Assembly: GCA_019095985.1 (NCBI GenBank)
Contig: CM032669.1
Location: forward strand, 31,522,604-31,586,603
Reading direction: 5' to 3'
From: Streblospio benedicti
Lineage: Eukaryota; Annelida; Polychaeta; Spionida; Spionidae
Length of the DNA: 64,000 nucleotides
Under the pieces are notes generated by a model. That model saw only the letters and a program-made list of their open reading frames with translations. It was not told where the DNA came from and made no database searches. The position numbers and the translations under genes are program-made. Numbering within the stretch: position 1 is the stretch's first letter; each line of letters opens with the position of its first letter. Positions 22,078 through 33,105 of this stretch are shown piece by piece.

Positions 22078-22305
22078 TTGCGAGTTGTCGAGTATAAGAG
22101 TAATTCCTTGCTACTCAGTATGCTAATATTGTGTGGTATAATGAAACAAAAGTTCAATGCAATGGATGTAATAGTTGCAGATAATATAAGAATCAAACCG
22201 AGACAGAAGGAGCGCAAGAGACAAAAGAAGAGAAGACAGAAGGCTGCAAAGAAGGTGGCCGAGAAACAATGCACTGCTGATACTGCAATAGAATGGAAAG
22301 ACTAA
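22078..22305 (+). CDS. Short ORF with a very basic C-terminus, unrecognised
   Basis: This frame of 75 codons has a Lys/Arg/Gln-rich helix (KPRQKERKRQKKRRQKAAKK) near its end. Nothing upstream or downstream supports it as a gene; it could be low-complexity sequence that happens to be open. Confidence 0.15.
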   Translation: MRVVEYKSNSLLLSMLILCGIMKQKFNAMDVIVADNIRIKPRQKERKRQKKRRQKAAKKVAEKQCTADTAIEWKD

Positions 22306-22659
22306 GCCATGTCATGCTTAACCCATACTCTACCAGCCATTTCATTGGTTTAGCAGGGGAAAAAAAACGTCCACGAAGATCGACATTTTTATGATACAAC
22401 ATCCAAGAGAAACCTTTTCCTGCAACCTCTATAAATTCGTATTACGTACCAGAAAATTGACTTCTGTATTCAGAATTGCACCGAAAAGTGGGCCGGAGTT
22501 GGAAAGTCAGTGAAAGGGCTATGACAGGGCATGCCATAAGTCCTGCGTGAGTAGAGAAAAAAGCAGGATTATCTACTGAATGAGCAGAATGGAAAACAGT
22601 TTGGGATACAATGTGATCTTTTCCAAGTAATTTAATTTTCAATGATTCAAGGTCCAAAG

Positions 22660-25333
22660 GTTGCTAGTTTAGGTTCTAAATGATAAAATTCTATTATGGT
22701 GACATATGTAGTATAGTATTACGAAATCATACTGCTTGGTCCTATGGGCGCGTTGTGTTTTTATTTTATAAAAAATAATAACAAACGTGATTTCACATTA
22801 TTGACCTTTCTACTAATGACATCTTTTTGACGTTATTACTTTCTAATTCCTTCAATTTATTTGCTAACAAATATGAGAAACATGTCATACTTAAATACAA
22901 GCTCAACAAATTGAATGACATCTTTCTGTGAAAATTCTTTCTAGAAATTTCTCCGTGGATATCCAAATAATGCCTCCCTGGGGACGCCTCCCCTCTTACC
23001 TATCCCAATTCAGTATTCAAGTATTTCATGAGCGATCACCTTGCTCTTGAGGTCTCTTGAGTGCCTCTTTCCATCCTGATACTGCATGGTGCGGTGTTGG
23101 GTGACTAGTTGCAAAAATAAATTTTACTAAAATGTAAGTAAAGTTCGGGAGCTGTCGGTTAGTGTAACAAAGAACTCAATGTCAACATGCAACCCCGTCT
23201 CACAGTTATAATATCACGTTCGGATAGATAGAGAAGCAATAACCACCAATCTAGGAGCTGCCTTCAGGTATTAAAACAATATCATCGAATGTTTTAGGGG
23301 TTGACATAATGAGGTGTATATAATCACAGGATGTAAGAATAATGCTTATTCCCATCAAGTTCGATTTAACCTGTTCAGTCTTCTAAATAGAACATTGAGA
23401 TAAAACATACTTCCCGTTAAAGAGATAACACTTGTGACGTCTTTTGGTTTTAGTCTTCGAGTTTAAAATGTCTAAACACATGTAATTTATAAGCACGTAG
23501 ACTCTTTGAAAATGACTAAGGAGGAGTAAAATGAAATAAAAAAATGCAGGTTCTTACATATATACTGTAACATTTTACTGTCTGTTTAAAAGAGCAGTCC
23601 GTGGGTAAACAAACCAGTTCAAAAGTCCAATGAGAATACAGATGTCAGTGGGGATAATCATCATCTTCGGTTACCCTGATGAGCTGAAATCCTCTCTAAA
23701 TCCAACAAATTTTCAATTCCTTATTAATTAATCCCCCGCCACAGTATACAATATAAACGCTCGAGCATTCATGATCAAATTTACATCGGGACGGCCCTCG
23801 AAAGGGCTCACTAGAGATGATGTTGTTATTTATAATGGCTTTTTCTTGGTGTTTATTAATGATAGGTTTGGCTCATAAACACCATACCTACATATAGGAT
23901 GTGTTTTTTCTACAGAGGTGTTCATAACCGGAATATGTACAATGTACACAGCCGACGCTGTGCTAGAATGTAGTTTTATTGGTAGTGCTCCACCAAAGCG
24001 TCTCGAATTACTGGCGATGTGAATGAGAATCAATTCGCGAGACACAATGCCAATGTTTAGCTAGCGTCAGTATTGTCTAGGAATTAGCGGGGTGTGGGCC
24101 CAATTGTAGGTTGTTTGAAGTAATCCAGCTGTGTAGGAGATATGCGGAGCAACACTATCAAATTGCATTCTATTGTAGATGGAATTTATCAGCCAATACT
24201 CTGAGACCTCAAAATTGGGATAAAAACCTCTTAAGATTTGGAGCCAAACCCTTCAAAATTGGAGCAAAACCCCCTCCATATTGGGCACCTCAATATGAGG
24301 GACATTTGGTATATGTACATTTAGTAACACCGTCGTGGTATTGAATAATTTACTGAAATGTTTTAAATATTGATCTAAATATTGCGGGTTTAGTGTTCCT
24401 TTTCCATTACAAGTAGTCAATTTACATGTTACAAATTTTCTTGTTACTGGCCAATTTTAGTTTTAATAAAACACATTTGACTGTGAATTTTCAGTGGGTA
24501 TTTTGACCTTTCATCTGAGTTTTATCGTTACAATCTCAAATAACATTATGTGAATACTCCCGTTACCAATGTGTTTAATTTAAACGACATACCTATTTCC
24601 CTCACCATGGCTATCTTTATCTATTGGATGAAAATGGAAACATATTCATATATACTGATAAGGTAACCAGCCAATACTCAAACGATACTAGACCTGGATA
24701 TCAAATGCCGGTGAATTTGAAGAGTCAAAGTCCCCCGTAAGCTACCAGGATTTTCTAGTTTGCTCAACACTCGCAGTGCAAAGCCAAGATAGGTAGACTG
24801 CGGTTAGTGAATATTGTATTCAGTGTCATGAAAATTCATCCCATATTTAGAACATTTCTCAAACTTTCAATATGTGCATTATGTCTAAAGACTTCATTTT
24901 AACAATATTCAATTTGTGATAAAGAAAAAAAAAATGATTGCATAAAAAAACTCCACCAAAGTATCAATGAAAAGAAGATTTATACTCATAGCGCGTACAC
25001 TCATAATCTTTGCATGATTGGCAACGTTATGAAATGAACGTAGACTATAGTGAATGTTTCAAATATGATTAAAAATTGATGTATGGGTGGTAAAACTGTG
25101 ATTAATGTTGATGCACTGATGTTATCTCAGAATTAATGTGTGTGCAGGTTAATTATATTATTTTGTTCGTCACGCCCATGAAGGCTGATCACAACAGTTT
25201 TAAGCCCCACTCCAACATTCCAGAATCCCCATTAAATCCCTGTCAGTTTACTATGCATTAAGAGATAACAATTTTATAGTTTAAGGGTGAGGTGGGGTCG
25301 GGACACCGTAGGGTGGGTCAGGGGATGGAGCAC
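22660..25333. other. Non-coding stretch
   Basis: Nothing recognised. A short internal repetition (AAATTGGAGC/AAATTTGGAGCC-like) occurs near 24200-24300. Confidence 0.4.
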
Positions 25334-25505
25334 AGAAGCAGATTCAGCAAACCACTTGCTTCTCCCACCTCCTTTCCCCACCAAAATACCCCATTTTTGT
25401 AGGATTTTTGGTATATCCGCCATCGTTTGCACATATGAAAACCCTGAAATTTCTTAATATAAGTGCGCCACTCCCATTTTTCGAAAAACCCAGATCTGCC
25501 AGTGG
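25334..25505. repeat. Interspersed repeat family B, copy 1
   Basis: It shares with 30804-30975 and 49297-49466 a CCACCAAAATAC...TTTTGTAGGATTTTTGG block, a CATGAAA/ACATATGAAAACCC block, a C-rich stretch and a closing CCCAGATCTGCCAGTG-type end. About 170-190 bp long and non-coding; probably a non-autonomous DNA element or SINE. Confidence 0.7.
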
Positions 25506-25844
25506 AGCATGATCTGATCGGAAAAAAATGTAATAATATGTCAATGTAATGCCGGCGCATACACCATAAATCAGGATAGTGTTGGATAGTGCCAAGTCAT
25601 ACAGACCATGAACGAAACCTTAGGGTTCATGCTCATTTTGTGACGTGCAACAAGAGTGGGTTATTATTTTCATCTCGACACGACCGTCAGCTCCCCCTCC
25701 CACCCAACCACAGATGCGTGACAAAATCAAAGGATACATGTATATATCACAAACCTGCTGGACCTTCATTAATAAAGGGATTATGTACATTTTGCCACAC
25801 TTCATAGTGTAGAACACTGTCTTCTTTTTTTTCTTGATCACCCC

Positions 25845-25940
25845 CCCCCCCCTAAAAAAACAACAACAAAAAACAACAACAAGAAAACAAAACAAAAAAA
25901 CAACAACAATCAAACAAAACAAAAAGCAAAAACAAAATAA
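25845..25940. repeat. C-run followed by A/CAA-rich simple sequence
   Basis: A run of about 13 C is followed by roughly 80 bp built from CAA and AAAAC units. Low complexity. Confidence 0.8.
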
Positions 25941-26060
25941 TTAACACCCCCGCTGGAAATATCAGGCTGTGACATAATCAAAGACTATCTATTCAGACAA
26001 CAGTTATTTTATACTACTCAATATGCTTATAGTAAAGCCTATAAGGTTGAATATTGGATG

Positions 26061-27159
26061 ATTTTGTTCACTCCTGGAAGAAAGTGCCACAATTTGTATA
26101 CTGTTTTTTTTTAGGTATGCTGAACATTTCTGTCCGAGTTTACAAGCGATCTGAGCAACCCTTCATGCTCCAAATTCAAGATGGCTGCCAACATGAATGC
26201 TCAATGTGGTAATATCTAAATATCTCTTAGAAAAGTCTTGTGACTATGCTTTTAATTTGTATAGTGAGGTTTTAAGGTATGCTGAACATTTCTGTGATCT
26301 GAGCAACCCTTCATGATCAAAATATAAGATGGCCACCAAAACGGCTGCCCAATGTGGCAGGCCTAATATCACATATCTCTTAGAAAAGTCTTGTGGCTAT
26401 GCTTTTAATTTGTATACTGGGGATTTTAGGTATGCTGATCATTTCTATCCCAGTTTACAAGCGATGTGAGTAACCTTTCATGCTCAAAATTCAAGATGAC
26501 TGCCAAGATGGCTGCCAAATGTGGTAATATCACATATACATTAGAAAAGTCTTGTGACTATGCTTTTATAAAAAACATTAAGGGTTTAAGGCTTGCTGAA
26601 TGGATATCTGTGGTTGAAATCATCATCAGACGAATCATTCATTCAAAACGTTGCAGCTCCAGTAGAGTTGCTAGTTTTGTCAGACAAGAGGAACTGATTT
26701 TAATTTTAATTATGAAAACCATTCTTGGCCACCTTCTCTGGTGGAAAACAAAACTGGTATGTGGCATTAAAACAGCCCTTGTACATAGTCTAGACCCTAA
26801 TAAGGGCTGTAAAACATTTGATGACTATCTCCATGAAGTATTCCTGCCTCATATTTTACGGCAGTTAATAGCATTAGACAGAGTAGATGTTGTGTGGGAT
26901 GAGTACCGAGCAGATAGTCTTAAAGCTGGTATTTGAAATTTGAGAGGAACTGATGTCATATTGCGCATTACTGTCAATACTCGTATACCAGTGAATTGGA
27001 AAATTCGAACAAACAAGCGTGCTTTGATTTTCTTGGCCATCTTGAATTTTGAGCATGAAGGGTTGCTCAGATCGCTTGTAGACTGGGACAGAAATGTTCA
27101 GCATACCTAAAAAACCCAGTATACAAATTTTGGCACTTTCTTCCGAAAGTGAACAAAAT
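26061..27159. mobile_element. 1.1 kb element with ~125 bp terminal inverted repeats and a gene fragment
   Basis: The left arm (26061-26185) and right arm (about 27041-27159) are inverted copies running through TTTTGTTCACT, GGAAGAAAGTGCC, TTTGTATACTG and GGTATGCTGAACATTTCTG to AATTCAAGATGG. The sequence next to the left arm repeats it two more times in direct orientation (from about 26275 and 26430). The interior holds an ORF (26466-26936). This looks like a DNA transposon or a foldback element that captured a gene piece. Confidence 0.65.
26466..27009 (+). pseudogene. Fragment of an uncharacterised multi-copy invertebrate protein family
   Basis: The ORF at 26466-26936 contains FDDYLHEVFLPHIL, then VDVVWDEYRADSLKAG. 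One TGA follows, and the same frame continues as RGTDVILRITVNTRIPVNWK and a TNKRALIFL segment. From memory, this order (VVWD-Y---S-K, RG, R-V, IP-NW, NK--L--FL) recurs in many uncharacterised invertebrate proteins often found in repeats. I cannot name a biochemical function. One stop and the truncated N-terminus mark it as a decayed copy. It lies inside the inverted-repeat element. Confidence 0.5.
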
Positions 27160-27299
27160 ATTTGCTAATCCACGGTACTAACAGGTATTTAGAAAAAAAA
27201 GACCCATACAGACCAGTACCCACACTTCTCATCTCACCACCTATTGCAACATAAAATTGGTGTAATCGGGACCCTACTGGACAAGTGCAATGATATTGT

Positions 27300-27930
27300 G
27301 ACAGAGACAGACGACAAAAAGAAAGAAGAACACGTATAAATAAGGACGAAAAGAGAAGAAGTAGAAAGATGACTCGTGAGGATTCAAAGGTTTAGTCGTC
27401 TTACCTAATGTTAAAGGGGTCACGGAAGGTGCGTCTCACATTGTGAACAAGTACCACGTATCCACGGCAGTGAAACCCCTACAGACAATAAGGAATATCC
27501 TTGTTCACCCCACGTTTAAAGAAGAAAAGCTTGAAATATGTGAAGTGGTGTACAAGATCGTGTAAGTCTTGTAAAAGTGTATATGTTGGGGAAACTTACA
27601 GGAAATTGGGTACACGTGTGAAAGAACATATGAATGACGTTGATCAGAACACTAAGGGATCTTTCACCAGAGCAGCGAGAAAAGAATCCCTAACCCAAAT
27701 CAACAAGAATGCAATCACGGATCATGTTAATCAGAACAATCATAAGATAGACTGGGAAGAAGTGAGTGTTTTGGACAGAGAGAGTGACTGGACGACAAAA
27801 AACATAAAGGAAACCATTAAGATACGACGGCAGAAGCAGGTAATGAATAGGGAAGAGGGGGCCTATCATCTCTCCCATGTGTATGATCCGATTTTCGGCA
27901 TCGGAAGACGTGCTGAGTGACCTTGACATG
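27300..27930 (+). mobile_element. Penelope-like retroelement fragment: RT end plus GIY-YIG endonuclease
   Basis: One frame (from about 27390) gives LPNVKGVTEGASHIV and KPLQTIRNILVHPTF, the thumb end of a Penelope-like reverse transcriptase. After a frame change near 27550 the next frame (27501-27920) gives CKSCKSVYVGETYRKLGTRVKEH, the CxxC plus GIY-YIG core with its conserved Arg and Glu, then ITDHVNQNNHKIDWE and RQKQVMNREEGAYHLSHVYD. Penelope-like elements use this domain to nick target DNA. The 5' part is missing, so the copy is 5'-truncated and inactive. Confidence 0.8.
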
Positions 27931-28211
27931 CCCAGAGAGATTTTGAAAATGGCAACAGCAGTTGTCGAAACTGTCAATCAATGTAAGTGTGTTGTGTTAT
28001 GATGAACTTTGTGCATATAACTGAACATATCAGTGATATAGGAAATTAAAAAATAATAATCACGATATCTACTGGTGTTTCATAGTTTCCTACAGCCGCG
28101 TGCAATCTTCATAATCAGCTAATATGAGGTTCGATAGATCTTCTCTTTCTTTAGGAGTAGACTACCTTAAGTGATCAATTTAAAGATATAGATGTTCTCT
28201 CTTCAAACTTG

Positions 28212-29237
28212 CTATATGATCGCTGTTATATCTTCTAACCCGCGGGACAACATACAGAAATCATCATCTGAGTATCCTGGAAGAAAGTTGATGCGTATGA
28301 TGTCAACTGTGAAGTCGAGTCGAGTCGATGTCAAGTAGAGAGTTTGTCTTTTCATCAAAGCGGCTGCTCTCGTGAGGATCATGGCTGACTGTCCTGGCAG
28401 CGGCCGCCACACGCACCAGGACCATCATCCCCTTACTGAAGCAGCACTTTAATCAGCTCCCATCTGCCGGTTTCAAAGGCACGTCTGAACGCAGTCTGGT
28501 TGTCGATGAAGACACTGACAATTTCTGTGGAGACTAACAGTGTGATGATGTCCATGGGTGGTTTGCTCTGGTCCTCAAAGGCCAGGGCTTTGAGAAGCGG
28601 CGTAGCGTCCTTTGTTCTCATGTGTAGTCAGCTCCAGCTTGGATGAGCTCAGGCACCCAGTGGTACATAGTTTCATTGTACCAGCTATGCTTCAGTGCTA
28701 CAATAAGTGGAGTTTTATCTTTATATTCAGCAATGTACCACTTCTTCTATATAATTGCTATAATCAGTGGAGCATTAGCAACTAGCCCTATCTTCCTTTT
28801 TACTATTTTCTGTTTCGTAATATTTCCCAAGGTCTCAACATCATTATCAGCCTCAGTGTCTAACAGCATATCCAATGTTGATGGTGTCTTAAAGAAATAA
28901 TTGAAAAATAATCATCAGGCACAGGATCTTAGATGATTACGTTTGGTCTTATTATTGGTTCATCATCGTGGGTTTTTATATATGACACATATTCATCAAT
29001 GGGATCATCTAGTTGAATTTCAGTAAACGCAGCTTCAGGTGGACACATGAAGTAAAACGTCCTCTGGACATTACAGACCTTTATCTTATCGGAGTCCAGC
29101 ATGTCTTCCAGCTGTATCTGCTCACGCCCATTGCATTTCACAAGTGACTCTGAACTCAGCTCCTTATTCAGATACTTATAGTGCTTATCAATATCTTTCC
29201 TAAGACAAAATCGAACGTTTGTGATTACATAATTCAA
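28212..29237 (-). pseudogene. Decayed ankyrin-repeat gene region
   Basis: Several minus-strand pieces lie in order. 29237-28929 (102 codons) is unrecognised. About 28890-28740 has an NAPLIIAII repeat start and then a stop. About 28740-28625 gives EYKDKTPLIVALKHS...VPELIQAGADYT, a good ankyrin repeat. 28621-28433 gives KDATPLLKALAFED...DIITLLV and QTAFRRAFETGRWELIKVLL, two more. 28412-28212 is a 66-codon tail of unknown kind. The repeats are contiguous in space but change frame near 28623 and are interrupted near 28745, so the gene is broken or the sequence has errors. Ankyrin repeats are protein-binding modules. Confidence 0.5.
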
Positions 29238-29270
29238 AAGTGGGGAGATAAAAAGGCAATGGTCTGCTAT

Positions 29271-29385
29271 AGTGTTGAGATAACACTAGCTATGTACTTG
29301 TGGTGTCTTAGCTTGCTCTCGTTCGCTAACGCTCACTCGAGCAAGCTTAGACACCACAAGTGCAAGCTAGTGTTATATCCACACT
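29271..29385. mobile_element. Palindromic MITE with TA flanks
   Basis: The two halves are inverted copies over about 48 bp (GTGTTGAGATAACACTAG against CTAGTGTTATATCCACAC at the ends, GCTTGCTC...GAGCAAGC near the centre) around a 20 bp loop. Both ends are flanked by TA, which fits a TA target duplication as made by Tc1/mariner-type transposases. Confidence 0.75.
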
Positions 29386-30803
29386 AAACAGACAATTACC
29401 CTTATAATCTCTGGTTGAGTACGAAGAAGTGTTGAAAGGGGTGCATTATGTTCAAATATGACAATAGTCAAACTATCTATATTACATGTTAGCTAAAATA
29501 TCTATTTCATGTTTCGTGTACCCAGCTGTTAGGATAGAATAGCATAAGTGACGTTTTGAATGTGAAATATTGTACTTCATTTTCAGCTATTAGATTTACA
29601 GCCATTAGTACACCCAAAACTATTCTATACGAGAATTATAGTGAATTAGTACTGTAATTGTTATAGGTTATTCATGTCTGACTCACCTCACTGCTCCCAC
29701 ATGGTTGAGAGATGTGCTCTGTTTGAAATATAGCATAGCTCCCCTTTTGAAGGTCCCATGCCCTTCAAGACTGTTTTGACTATGTCTGACAGATCTGAAA
29801 CAAATGGGGCAAAAATTAATGATTTGTGAATGACTATTTTGATATAGTAATAATAATAATAATGATAATTTGATAGTAGGCGTGGAGATGTGTTTCTAGG
29901 TATAAAACTAAGGGTCAAGTGGCAAAAACGCCCTTTGTCATGAGTGTGACAGAAAACTGCACTCAGAATGAACTCATGCCACGAATGGTCACCATGAAGG
30001 AAACAGTTATTTTAGGTGTGACATTTATGATAACCATATGCCATCTTTATTTTCATTCCAATTCGTTTCTGTTACACTTTTGCTGCTATGTACCTTAATA
30101 TAGTACATTTTTGGGGAAATTGGAAGGATGGCCTTTGTTCTACACGTAAAACACGAACTAACATAGACGTAATGTCCACCACAAATGCATTTTGAAATAA
30201 CATGTAGTTAAAACGGAAGGTTCACTTGAGAGCTCGAGTCACAAATATTCATTCCAAAATGTTTACTGTGTAAAAGGAAATGTGAAATACATGCGGGAAA
30301 GGTGTATTCTAATTTCTATAACTGTCTTTAAAGAGACGACGTGCCAATTGACAATGGCTACAGTAACAATGTTATCAGTGATTTGAGTACCAAAACTGAT
30401 GCGGTTTCAATATCCTGGTCTCTCTGGTCATGAGTAAGATCTCGTTAAATGGTACAACTGTTAAGCTTCCTGTCACTCACACTGAAGTGGACATAAATTC
30501 AATGTAAAGAGCTCGAATATACTCACCTAGCACTCACTAAGTAGCACCAGGACTGAACTTAAATAGAAAACTAATGGTCTAGTTGCCAGTCATCAGCTCG
30601 TATATACCGTATCACATTAAGCCTCGCGGTGTTAAGTCCATTGTACAGAGGAGAGTTTCGCAGGAACCGGAAGTTAGCAGCAACAATTCATATATATTAG
30701 AACTATATGTAATTAGATCAGCAAGTACATTGCCAATGATTGGTAGTTTCCATTAAATGGCGAATTATCGTAGCCCGGTACCAGTATCTGTGATGCACAC
30801 CAC
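29386..30803. other. Non-coding stretch
   Basis: Nothing recognised; a short (TAA)n tract lies near 29845-29865. Confidence 0.4.
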
Positions 30804-30975
30804 AGGTAGATCCAGGGTTGGGGGTCGGGGGGGGTGAGGGTGGCACGCATCCCCACCTTTTTCTACCTAAATACCTTATTTTCATAGGGATTTTGGCTTT
30901 GTCGTTATCGCACAAAACCCATGAGATCCCATAAGTGCACCCCCCCTTTTTTCTGAAAACCTGGATCTGCCAGTG
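30804..30975. repeat. Interspersed repeat family B, copy 2
   Basis: Ends GTAGATCCAGGG (left) and CCTGGATCTGCCAGTG (right) are inverted, so the family has short terminal inverted repeats around CAGATCCAGG. The interior matches copies at 25334 and 49297. G-run and C-run lengths vary. Confidence 0.7.
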
Positions 30976-31388
30976 CCTACAGTATTGCGAAATCAGTGGT
31001 CCAGGAACCTCGATGCTTATAATGTTCGGCAGTCACCGTAGATGTGTACATGTATACGGAACACAATGTACAAATAAACCACAGTTGCCGACTGAGCTAA
31101 ATGATGCAGCTGTCAGAAAAGTCGGCAGGGGTATATGAGCTTCCGCACAGTTGTAAGGATCACGTGTTATTAGTTAAATTATAAGTTTCGAGTTGCATAT
31201 TACCATTGAAGAAAGTGAGCAACAAAGTGGGCAAGGCAGAATATTAGTTTAGTTTGTCTGTGACTAGTATTGCATGACATGATTGAACCTGAAAGGGTGT
31301 CAAAATACGTTTTTTTTTGTGTTTTTTTTACCTGTTCCATACTTTTCTGTTTCCATCGGTTCTCTTTGGCGTAAAACTCATTTCAGGA

Positions 31389-31806
31389 CAGGGCCGCAGC
31401 TACATACGAGGCAGGGGAGGCAACTGCCTCCTCTGGTTTTTGGGAGTTTTTTTGTAAACCCTGAATGAAACTGAGGATTAACAAAGTAATTTTATGCCCC
31501 AAACGTTATGTATTCATATCACACAAATCAAACTGGCTACACATTTGAAATGCATCTATATCCATACTTGACAAACGTACTCTTTCATTTTTAGCATAGG
31601 AAAATTTTGCCTTCTTAATCAATAGCTGTGTTTTATTTCTGAACCTCAGAAGCTATGAAAAAGGGCCTGGATAGAAAAAAAAATGAGCGGGTGAGGGGGG
31701 GGGGAATGTCCCCTTTACCCACTAGAAAAGCTGCGCGGCTACAGCAATTGCCTGCACCTTCGCCCAACATATTTGCCTCCTCTGCAAAATCCTGGCTACG
31801 GCCCTG
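31389..31806. mobile_element. 418 bp non-autonomous DNA transposon, CAGGGCCG ends
   Basis: The left end CAGGGCCGCAGC and right end (reverse complement CAGGGCCGTAGCC) are inverted repeats, followed inside by an inverted GAGGAGGCAA/TGCCTCCTCTG motif. CAGGA occurs directly on both sides (31384-31388 and 31807-31811), which looks like a 5 bp target duplication. CAGGG ends resemble hAT elements, but hAT makes 8 bp duplications, so the superfamily is open. No coding capacity. Confidence 0.75.
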
Positions 31807-31811
31807 CAGGA

Positions 31812-32464
31812 ATTTTGATTGTGATGAAGTCCAATAATCAGCAACACCTAGACAACACTATTGGGTATCTTGATTTAGATATGTAAATAGAAAACCAAGA
31901 ACAGTGTTGATAAAAGCTTTGCAATACACTGAAAGCTTACAAGATTAATCGTTTAATATCGTTCACATTATAAGATTTAATATTTGGTGATTGTATTGAG
32001 AGCTGCTATGTATTAAACAAGAAATTTTCTATAAGCACAAAGATTTTAACGTTGACACCACAGTGAACTTCCATTAAGAGACTGCCCGACTCTTGAGACA
32101 CCCGTGTGGTCTTCATATATAGGTTCTATTGTACATTCGATCGTGTTATAGGCATAATACTACGGAAGTACAAAACCAAACAAAAACATGAGATGAGAAA
32201 TTGTCTGCGTAAAAGCATTATGTGTTTCCATGATGAAAAAAAAGAAGTATGTCAATGTGTTTTTTCAAAAGCTTAAGCTTATACAATGTACCATGAAACG
32301 GGATTTTGAATATACGTATTGAAGGTATTTTGTTTCATTTCAGAAATTCAATACAACAGAAACTCAAATCAAAGTCAACTCTATAAAGAGACTATCTCTT
32401 TGATAAGACCATTTTACACAGATCCAAAACTTTATAAAGAGACATGAACCTGAGCAAAGAGAGT
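31812..32464. other. Non-coding stretch
   Basis: AT-rich. Short motifs such as TAAAGAGAC recur near 32385-32440, but there is no gene. Confidence 0.35.
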
Positions 32465-32528
32465 ATTAGAATAAGTAGCGAAGCCATTTACACCTTTCAT
32501 TGTTGCAACTGTAACAAAGATATACCAT

Positions 32529-32989
32529 TAAAACTGGATCAAAAGTGTTTAAAGAACACTGCGTCGCTAGAACGACGTTGACTTATGGGCAATTAAGATA
32601 TATACAGAAATAATGTATACTTTACAATCAAGAAATTTATGAATTTGTGGAGAAAACATCAGAATGAATCAGAATCAATATATCCAGCAAAAAGATATTT
32701 GTGTTGCCATACAATAGTACTGAATAACAAGATGATAATCAATATCAGTTTCAAATCCAATGATCAATTTTGCTGCATGGTTGGAATATGGATTTTTTGC
32801 TGGCTAAGTGCATTGAATATCATTAAAAATGTCATAAAAGCGCTTCTAGAAAGCAAAATTTAACTGGCAGAGTGCCCAAAATCGAATGACTTTGCTGTCG
32901 CCTCACACCTCATAGTCGTGTTAAGTTTGAACGAAATCGGTCTAACGGTTAAAGCTCTAGCTTGTCCCGAGACATACATACATACAAAC

Positions 32990-33052
<63 letters not shown>

Positions 33053-33105
33053 CAAACGAACGAAACACAATGCTTGCTCCAGCAGCTGAGCTGAAGCGAC
33101 GCAAC
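32529..33105. repeat. Interspersed repeat family A, copy 2, inserted into the satellite
   Basis: It matches 5352-6023 at both ends. It splits a satellite monomer: AACAAAGATATACCA is on its left and CAATGAGATATCTTAC on its right, which are adjacent in intact monomers. The insertion is therefore younger than the satellite array. It carries a (GTTA)n tract near its right end. Confidence 0.75.
32991..33052. repeat. (GTTA)n microsatellite
   Basis: About 15 perfect GTTA units, where family A copy 1 has an ACATAGATACATAGATA tract. Confidence 0.95.
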
